From JAHRAH01 sp051009015 (GTDB lineage: Bacteria > Pseudomonadota > Gammaproteobacteria > Tethybacterales > Persebacteraceae), in contig JBPCWZ010000091.1 of assembly GCA_051009015.1 (NCBI GenBank), forward strand, positions 1-15,856: a stretch of 15,856 nt of DNA, written 5' to 3'. The notes beneath the pieces were generated by a model. The model saw nothing but the letters and a program-made list of their open reading frames with translations, did not search any database and was not told where the DNA came from. Within the stretch, counting starts at the first letter, position 1, and every line of letters begins with the position of its first letter. Positions 11,005-15,856 of the stretch are shown here, one piece after another. Both the position numbers and the translations under genes were made by a program.

Positions 11005-12276
11005 GTGGAACTTTCTCTCGCCCGATTATCGCTGATATTTCTCGCCGGCTTGCTGCTGTCGGGCTTTTTCTCAATGCTGGAAGCGGCGATTATCTCCCAG
11101 GACCGGCACCGGCTGAATCATCTCGCCGGGCGCGGCGTGCCGTCTGCGGTCATCATGCAAAAACTGCTTGCGCAGATGGACGAGTTGCTCGCCGCCATTT
11201 TGCTGTGCAACAACCTTGCCAATGTCGTGTGCGCGACGACGGCGGCGGTGTTTGTGGCAAAACTCACCGGCGGCGGCGACAACGCCGTTTTCGTATCCAC
11301 CCTTGCCGTGACTTTTCTTCTGCTGGTTTTTGGCGAGATAACGCCGAAGGTTATCGGCGTTCGTCATTCGCCGTCCATTGCTTTGGCTTGCGCGCGGGCG
11401 GTGCGGGTGATGCTTTTTGTCTTGCGCCCGGTGATTGTCATCGCAAACTTCTTTGCCGGTATTTTGCTGCGCTTGTTTGGCATCGGCAAGGGTTTCGGCG
11501 GCGGCGGCATTATGAACATTGCCGAGTTGCGCTCGGTCGTGCGGGCGGCGAATGCCTCCGGAAGCGGCGGCGAACATTACCGGATGCTGGATAACCTGCT
11601 GGCTTTTGGCGAAATGCCATTGGAAAAGATAATGACGCCAAGGCGCGATATTGGCGGCATTAATCTGGATGCCGGTGATGATGCGATAAACCGCGCGGTT
11701 GCGGTTTTTTGGCATTCCAAGATGCCGCTATACAGCGGCGATTTGGACAATGTCGCGGGAATAGCCGACACCGCCGAAGCATTGCGGGCGATGAAAGACG
11801 CGCCGCTGACGGCGGCAAAACTGCGGGCGATGATGCGCGCGCCGCATTTTTTTCCGGCGGCGGACACGGTTTTGCGGCAGATGGAAAAGTTGCGCCGCGC
11901 CGACATACACGCGGCTTTTGTCGTTGATGGCGCGGGCAGGGTTGTGGGAATGGTCACTTTGACAAACTTTGCCTCGGCGATACTCGGCACTTCGGCGATG
12001 CCGCCGAATGTCCGGGCGGACGGCAGCGGCGGCTATGTCGTCCCCGCCGACATATCGCTTTTGCAGTTGTCGCAACTTCTGCCGGGGGCGAACTGGGCGG
12101 ATACTTCGGCGGCGACACTGAACGGCTTGATATTGGAATATCTGGACGCCCTGCCCGCCGCGCCGATGTGCCTGCGATGCGGCGATTTGCATATTGAAAT
12201 AGTGCAGATTGGCGACAAGGCGGTGTTGCGCGCGCGGGTTTTTGCCGCGCCGAAAGCGGATGATTCCGAAAGTTAG
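11005..12276 (+). CDS. CNNM/CBS-domain membrane protein (CorB/CorC, HlyC family)
   Basis: This 423-aa integral membrane protein has the CorB/CNNM layout. The N-terminal CNNM domain (about 5-175) has roughly four membrane segments and the signatures FFSMLEAAIISQDR (21-34), ILLCNNLANVV (65-75) and VFGEITPKVIG. A CBS pair spans about 205-335 (starting MTPRRDI, ending VDGAGRVVGMVTL). The C-terminal CorC_HlyC domain begins near VRADGSGGYVVPADIS. Members are linked to Mg2+ or Co2+ efflux and magnesium homeostasis and are regulated by nucleotide binding to the CBS module; the actual ion here is not known. The start is the GTG at 11005, giving a normal N-terminus (ELSLARLSLIFLAG). It lies 78 nt after the methyltransferase. 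Confidence 0.88.
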   Translation: MELSLARLSLIFLAGLLLSGFFSMLEAAIISQDRHRLNHLAGRGVPSAVIMQKLLAQMDELLAAILLCNNLANVVCATTAAVFVAKLTGGGDNAVFVSTLAVTFLLLVFGEITPKVIGVRHSPSIALACARAVRVMLFVLRPVIVIANFFAGILLRLFGIGKGFGGGGIMNIAELRSVVRAANASGSGGEHYRMLDNLLAFGEMPLEKIMTPRRDIGGINLDAGDDAINRAVAVFWHSKMPLYSGDLDNVAGIADTAEALRAMKDAPLTAAKLRAMMRAPHFFPAADTVLRQMEKLRRADIHAAFVVDGAGRVVGMVTLTNFASAILGTSAMPPNVRADGSGGYVVPADISLLQLSQLLPGANWADTSAATLNGLILEYLDALPAAPMCLRCGDLHIEIVQIGDKAVLRARVFAAPKADDSES

Positions 12277-12284
12277 TTTTGCGG

Positions 12285-12290
12285 TAGAAT
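12285..12290 (+). promoter_or_regulatory. Possible -10 element of the catalase gene
   Basis: TAGAAT (12285-12290) lies 33 nt before the catalase ATG and would start transcription near 12297, leaving a leader of about 27 nt with a strong Shine-Dalgarno. No good -35 is visible, which could mean an activator-dependent promoter, but no OxyR-like site was recognised. Confidence 0.3.
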
Positions 12291-12323
12291 GGGCGATATC
12301 AAACCGCAAACAGGGAGGAGCAA

Positions 12324-13763
12324 ATGACAAAACCCAAAACCTTGACAACCGCCGCCGGCATTCCGGTCAATGACAACCAAAACAGCATTACCGCCGGGGC
12401 GCGCGGGCCGCTTTTGGTGCAGGATTGGCAGTTGTTTGAGAAACACGCCCACTTCAACCGCGAGCGCATTCCGGAGCGGGTTGTGCATGCCAAAGGGTCG
12501 GCGGCTTTCGGCACGCTGACGATAAGCAAAAATCTGGCGCAATACAGCGCGGCAAAGTTGTTTGCCGCCGAGGGCAACAAGGCGGATTGCTTGTTGCGCT
12601 TTTCCACCGTCGCCGGAGAGCGCGGCGCGGCGGATGCCGAGCGCGATGTGCGCGGCTTTGCGCTTAAAATCTACACGGAAGAAGGCAACTGGGATATGGT
12701 CGGCAATAACACGCCGGTTTTTTTCGTCCGCGATCCTTACAAGTTTCCGGATTTCATCCACACCCAAAAGCGCGACCCGAAAACCAACCTGCGCGATATG
12801 TCGGCGGCTTGGGATTTTTGGTCGCTTTCGCCGGAGAGTTTGCATCAGGTGACAATCCTTTTTTCCGACCGGGGGCTGCCCAAAACCTACCGCCATGTCA
12901 ATGGCTACGGCTCGCACACTTACAGTTTCTACAACGACAAGGGCGAGCGCTTTTGGGTGAAGTTTCACTTCAAAACAATGCAGGGACACGAACACTACAC
13001 GGACGAAGAATCGGCATCAGTTGTCGGCGGCGACAGGGAAAGCCATCAGCGCGATTTGTTTGCGGCGATAGAGCGCGGCGATTTTCCCAAATGGCGCTTT
13101 TGCGTGCAAATCATGCCCGAAGCGGACGCCGCCAAAACGCCCTATAATCCCTTTGATTTGACAAAGGTATGGCCGCACGGCGATTATCCGCTGATAGAAG
13201 CGGGCGTTTTGGAACTGAACCGCAATCCGGAAAACTACTTTGCCGAAGTGGAACAATCCACCTTTTCCCCGGCGAATGTCATCTCCGGCATTGGTCACAG
13301 CCCGGACAAGATGCTGCAGTTTCGCATCTTTTCCTACGCCGACGCCCATCGCTACCGGCTTGGCGTTAATTACGAGCAGTTGCCGGTCAACCGCCCGCAA
13401 TGCCCGGTGCATAGTTATCATCGCGACGGCTTGATGCGCGCCGATGGCAATGACGGCGGGGCGGTTAATTACGAACCCAACAGCCGCGGCGGACCGGCGG
13501 AAAACCCGCCGGTACAAGAGCCGCCTTTGGCAATAGACGGCGCGGCGGCGCGTTATGACCATCGCGAAGGCAATGATGACTACGGACAACCGGGCGCGTT
13601 GTTTCGTTTGATGAACGGCGAACAGCAAAAAAGATTGTGCGCCAACATCGCCCGCGCAATGGCGGGAGTGCCGGAAGAAATAATAGAACGCCAACTGGCA
13701 CACTTCGCCAAAGCCGACGAAGATTACGCCAAAGGCATCCGCACCGCGCTGAAAAGCGCATAG
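12324..13763 (+). CDS. katA: Monofunctional haem catalase, small-subunit type
   Basis: This enzyme dismutates hydrogen peroxide to water and oxygen in the cytoplasm. The 479-aa length and lack of a C-terminal flavodoxin-like domain place it among small-subunit (clade 3) catalases. Catalytic H55 lies in ERVVHAKGSAAFG and the distal Asn at N128 in MVGNNTPVFFVRDP. The proximal haem ligand is Y338 with R334 (RIFSYADAHRYRLG). Other family blocks are LRFSTVAGERG, FPDFIHTQKRDP, GYGSHTYSF and NYEQLPVNRP. GGAGG lies 5 nt before the ATG, one of the two strongest Shine-Dalgarno sequences in the window, consistent with high expression. Codons are richer in C-ending forms than in most neighbours, which also fits high expression. 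The symbol katA follows the clade; the orthologue was not tested. Confidence 0.96.
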   Translation: MTKPKTLTTAAGIPVNDNQNSITAGARGPLLVQDWQLFEKHAHFNRERIPERVVHAKGSAAFGTLTISKNLAQYSAAKLFAAEGNKADCLLRFSTVAGERGAADAERDVRGFALKIYTEEGNWDMVGNNTPVFFVRDPYKFPDFIHTQKRDPKTNLRDMSAAWDFWSLSPESLHQVTILFSDRGLPKTYRHVNGYGSHTYSFYNDKGERFWVKFHFKTMQGHEHYTDEESASVVGGDRESHQRDLFAAIERGDFPKWRFCVQIMPEADAAKTPYNPFDLTKVWPHGDYPLIEAGVLELNRNPENYFAEVEQSTFSPANVISGIGHSPDKMLQFRIFSYADAHRYRLGVNYEQLPVNRPQCPVHSYHRDGLMRADGNDGGAVNYEPNSRGGPAENPPVQEPPLAIDGAAARYDHREGNDDYGQPGALFRLMNGEQQKRLCANIARAMAGVPEEIIERQLAHFAKADEDYAKGIRTALKSA

Positions 13764-13791
13764 CGGATAAGCGCAAGCGGGAATAACGCCG

Positions 13792-14286
13792 ATGAAATAC
13801 TGGCGCGTAATGCTAAAACACGACGGCAATAACAAAGCCGCAGAGTGCATGCGCGCCGATTATATCGGCGTTGATACCGCTATCTTTGAGGATGTCAGCG
13901 ATTATTTGTCGGGCGGGTGGGGAAAATTTAGGCGGCGTTTTAAGCCGGATTATATGAAAAACCGCCCTGACAGAGAATCCATAGGCGCGGGGCGTTCGCT
14001 TGCCTCACTTTGGAAGATTGCCAAAGTCATGGTGCCGGGCGATATTGTCTTATCGCCGGACGGCGATAAGTTTTATGCCAGCGAGATAGTATCCGGTGGC
14101 TATTACTATGCCAAGGAACGAGAGAAGCGAGGATTATTTCATTGCCGCCCTGTCAAGTGGTCGGGCAAAGAAATACCCCGCAACGATATGCCCGGGACAA
14201 TGCCCAAAGGTGCGGGGCGGGCGACGGTCGTCAATGTTTCCAAATACGCCGAAGACATAAAACAACTGCTCGGCGATACGGATTAA
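13792..14286 (+). CDS. Stand-alone PUA/EVE-like domain protein
   Basis: The 164-aa protein resembles the N-terminal module of Mrr-type and related modification-dependent restriction endonucleases. It begins KYWRVMLKH (2-10), continues with DYIGVD (23-28), SLWKIAKVMVPGDIVLSPDG (72-91), YASEIVSGGYYYAK (95-108), HCRPVKWSGKEIPR (117-130), and ends in a helix with KYAEDIKQLLG. PUA/EVE-like folds bind modified bases. Here the nuclease domain is missing and no continuation is found downstream, so the protein is either a free reader domain or the remnant of a longer restriction enzyme. The ATG has a modest GCGGGA upstream and lies 28 nt after the catalase stop. Substrate and function are inference; the family match is by eye. 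Confidence 0.6.
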   Translation: MKYWRVMLKHDGNNKAAECMRADYIGVDTAIFEDVSDYLSGGWGKFRRRFKPDYMKNRPDRESIGAGRSLASLWKIAKVMVPGDIVLSPDGDKFYASEIVSGGYYYAKEREKRGLFHCRPVKWSGKEIPRNDMPGTMPKGAGRATVVNVSKYAEDIKQLLGDTD

Positions 14287-14309
14287 CAAACAAGCCGGAT
14301 TAATCATCC

Positions 14310-15856
14310 GTGCGGGTTAATGCTTTGACGGCGGCGGTTTTATCTTTGCCGCTTTCGCGGTTGGTTTGTTATTACCTTGTTGCGCGGGCGGTTGTTTGGG
14401 CGGCGGTTTTGCATCTTACGCAACCTTCCAAACCGCTGGATGTTTTGGAGCATCTGGCATGGGCGCGGGAATGGCAACTTGTTTATGAACACCATCCGGG
14501 CGCGGTTTCGTGGATTGTCGGAATGCTTGATAGCATTGGCGGCGGCGATTCTTTTTTGCTGTCCATTCCCGCGCCGGTCGCCGTCAGTTTGGCGATGTTT
14601 GCGGTTTGGCAGTTGGCGCGGCGGACAACCGACGAAAAGCGCGCGCTTGTGGCGGTGTTATCGCTTGAAGGAGTGTGGTATTTTGGCATTGTCGCCGCCG
14701 AGTTTAATCATAACATTTTGCAATTGGCGGCATGGGCGTTTGTTATTTTGGCGGCGCACCGCGCTTTTTTGCCCGGCAAAAAACACCATCACACCGCGCC
14801 GACAAGCGACTGGCTAATGCTCGGCGTCGCCGCGGCGTTTTCGCTTTATGCCAAATATTCCTCGGCGCTTTTGCTTGTGGTGCTGTTGTCGTGGAGCATT
14901 ACCGACCCGTTCGCCCGCCGATGCTACCGGCAAAGCGGCATTTATCTGGCGATGGGGTTTTTTGCCCTGCTTACCGCGCCGCAGGTTATCGCCCTTGCAT
15001 CTTTGGATTTTTCGCCTTTTCGCTTTGCGGTTTCGCGCGCGGGCGAGGCATCGTCCGCCGTTCATCACATTGTTTATCCGGCAAGGTTTTTATTGGCGCA
15101 ATGCGGCGCGCTTTTGCCCGCTCTTGTTTTGTGCCGTCTGGCAACGGAAAAAACCATCAACCAAAAAAACACCGCAACAACCAAGGCAAGTTTTCGCTTT
15201 GTCATGATTATGGCATTGTCGCCTTTGCTGCTTGCCGTTTGCATTTCCGCCCTCGGCGGCTGGCGTTTCCGCTCGCACTGGGGCGCGCCGATGCTGTCAA
15301 TCATTCCGCTGGCATTCCTCATATTCACAAACATTTGGCACGAATACGGCATCAACCTGCGCCGTTTCATCAAAAGCGCGGCGGCGGTCGCAACAATGTC
15401 CGTCATCATCGTCATCGCCATCAACACCGCCGCCCCCTTTGTAAAAGAGCGCGGCAAGCGAATACATTACCCGGGCGCGCAAATCGGCAAAGCAGTGGAT
15501 GCATTATGGCAAGCACAAAACGCCGATGACGCCAAACCATTAAAGGCGGTTATCGGCTCTTTGCATCTGGCATCATTGGTTTCATTCTACGCCCCTTCCC
15601 GCCCCCGCGCGATAATAAACGGCAACTGGAATTTATCCTACGGCGCAACCAAAAACCAATTCCGCCAAACCGGCGGCGCAATCATCTGGACAATAAACGA
15701 CGGCAAAACCAAAGATGCAAAAATGCCCGACTACGCCAAAACATACCTGACCGAACACCAAAACGCCAACCCCGCCGCCGCAACCTTAACCATGAATTGG
15801 CAAACCCCGGCAAAAATCCCCCCGCTAATCATCGGCGTCATTATCATCCCGCCAAC
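14310..15856 (+). CDS. Membrane glycosyltransferase, GT39/ArnT-like (PMT_2), 3' end missing
   Basis: The frame is open from GTG 14310 (an in-frame TAA lies at 14301) to the right edge, giving 515 residues without a stop. Hydrophobic segments alternate with short loops through residue about 380, as in multi-pass GT-C transferases. The first periplasmic loop holds DVLEHLAWAREWQLVYEHHPG, matching the acidic/HP motif of ArnT/PMT proteins. These transfer sugars from polyprenyl-phosphate carriers to lipid A, proteins or glycans on the periplasmic side. Further family-like pieces are AAEFNHNILQLAAWAF and GGWRFRSHWGAPML. The start could also be TTG 14325. Third-position base use flips from G/T in the first part to C/A in the last third. 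The acceptor is unknown. Confidence 0.78.
   Translation, partial: MRVNALTAAVLSLPLSRLVCYYLVARAVVWAAVLHLTQPSKPLDVLEHLAWAREWQLVYEHHPGAVSWIVGMLDSIGGGDSFLLSIPAPVAVSLAMFAVWQLARRTTDEKRALVAVLSLEGVWYFGIVAAEFNHNILQLAAWAFVILAAHRAFLPGKKHHHTAPTSDWLMLGVAAAFSLYAKYSSALLLVVLLSWSITDPFARRCYRQSGIYLAMGFFALLTAPQVIALASLDFSPFRFAVSRAGEASSAVHHIVYPARFLLAQCGALLPALVLCRLATEKTINQKNTATTKASFRFVMIMALSPLLLAVCISALGGWRFRSHWGAPMLSIIPLAFLIFTNIWHEYGINLRRFIKSAAAVATMSVIIVIAINTAAPFVKERGKRIHYPGAQIGKAVDALWQAQNADDAKPLKAVIGSLHLASLVSFYAPSRPRAIINGNWNLSYGATKNQFRQTGGAIIWTINDGKTKDAKMPDYAKTYLTEHQNANPAAATLTMNWQTPAKIPPLIIGVIIIPP

Noticed and set aside
14377..15529. Two overlapping plus-strand frames (14377-14817 and 14732-15529)
   Set aside because: They are out of frame with the GT39 reading frame, which stays open across the whole region and carries hydrophobic spans and family motifs.

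Overview
The window looks like a chromosomal stretch of an uncultured proteobacterium. It is moderately GC-rich, with many GGC/GCC/GCG runs. A Cox11 (ctaG) - DUF2970 - Cox3 (ctaE) order is typical of gamma- and betaproteobacteria. ELM1-family, MidA-family and MsrP proteins also fit Proteobacteria. An ankyrin-repeat protein, a TIR protein and a stand-alone PUA/EVE-like protein suggest a host-associated or phage-exposed lifestyle. No rRNA, tRNA, transposase or CRISPR array was found. The taxonomic call is an inference from gene content only.

Layout. (1) 1-1087, minus strand: the 5' part of a secreted lipoprotein that runs off the left edge, with a good promoter at 1148-1175. (2) 1088-2149: a region of structured DNA around a small TIR-domain gene (1466-1990) with a C-terminal membrane anchor. 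A 102-bp inverted-repeat element and a REP-like hairpin lie upstream. Three tandem hairpins lie downstream, one of them the widespread ATTCCCGC...GCGGGAAT repeat. (3) 2150-3136, minus strand: msrP, the periplasmic molybdopterin methionine sulfoxide reductase, without msrQ. (4) 3251-6824, plus strand: a compact trio of an ELM1-family protein, a 2OG-Fe(II) oxygenase and a 639-aa protein of unknown function. (5) 6848-8611: two very small membrane proteins (28 and 25 aa), then ctaG, a DUF2970 protein and ctaE. These are cytochrome c oxidase assembly and subunit III genes with no ctaC/ctaD/ctaB beside them. (6) 8690-9760: an ankyrin-repeat protein, followed by a probable terminator. (7) 9811-12276: a MidA/NDUFAF7-family methyltransferase and a CNNM/CBS (CorB/CorC-type) membrane protein. 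(8) 12324-13763: a small-subunit haem catalase with a strong Shine-Dalgarno sequence. (9) 13792-14286: an orphan PUA/EVE-like domain protein. (10) 14310 to the right edge: a membrane glycosyltransferase of the GT39/ArnT type, partial.

How the genes fit together. Respiration and oxidative-stress defence recur: Cox assembly and subunit III, a MidA protein related to a complex I assembly factor, periplasmic methionine-oxide repair, and catalase. The ELM1 protein and the GT39 transferase point to envelope or glycan work. The TIR and PUA/EVE-like proteins resemble parts of anti-phage systems, but they are far apart and no partner gene is visible. Several genes lack a clear Shine-Dalgarno sequence and have a -10-like hexamer almost touching the start codon, which suggests leaderless or near-leaderless transcripts. 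Catalase and the TIR gene instead have strong Shine-Dalgarno sequences.
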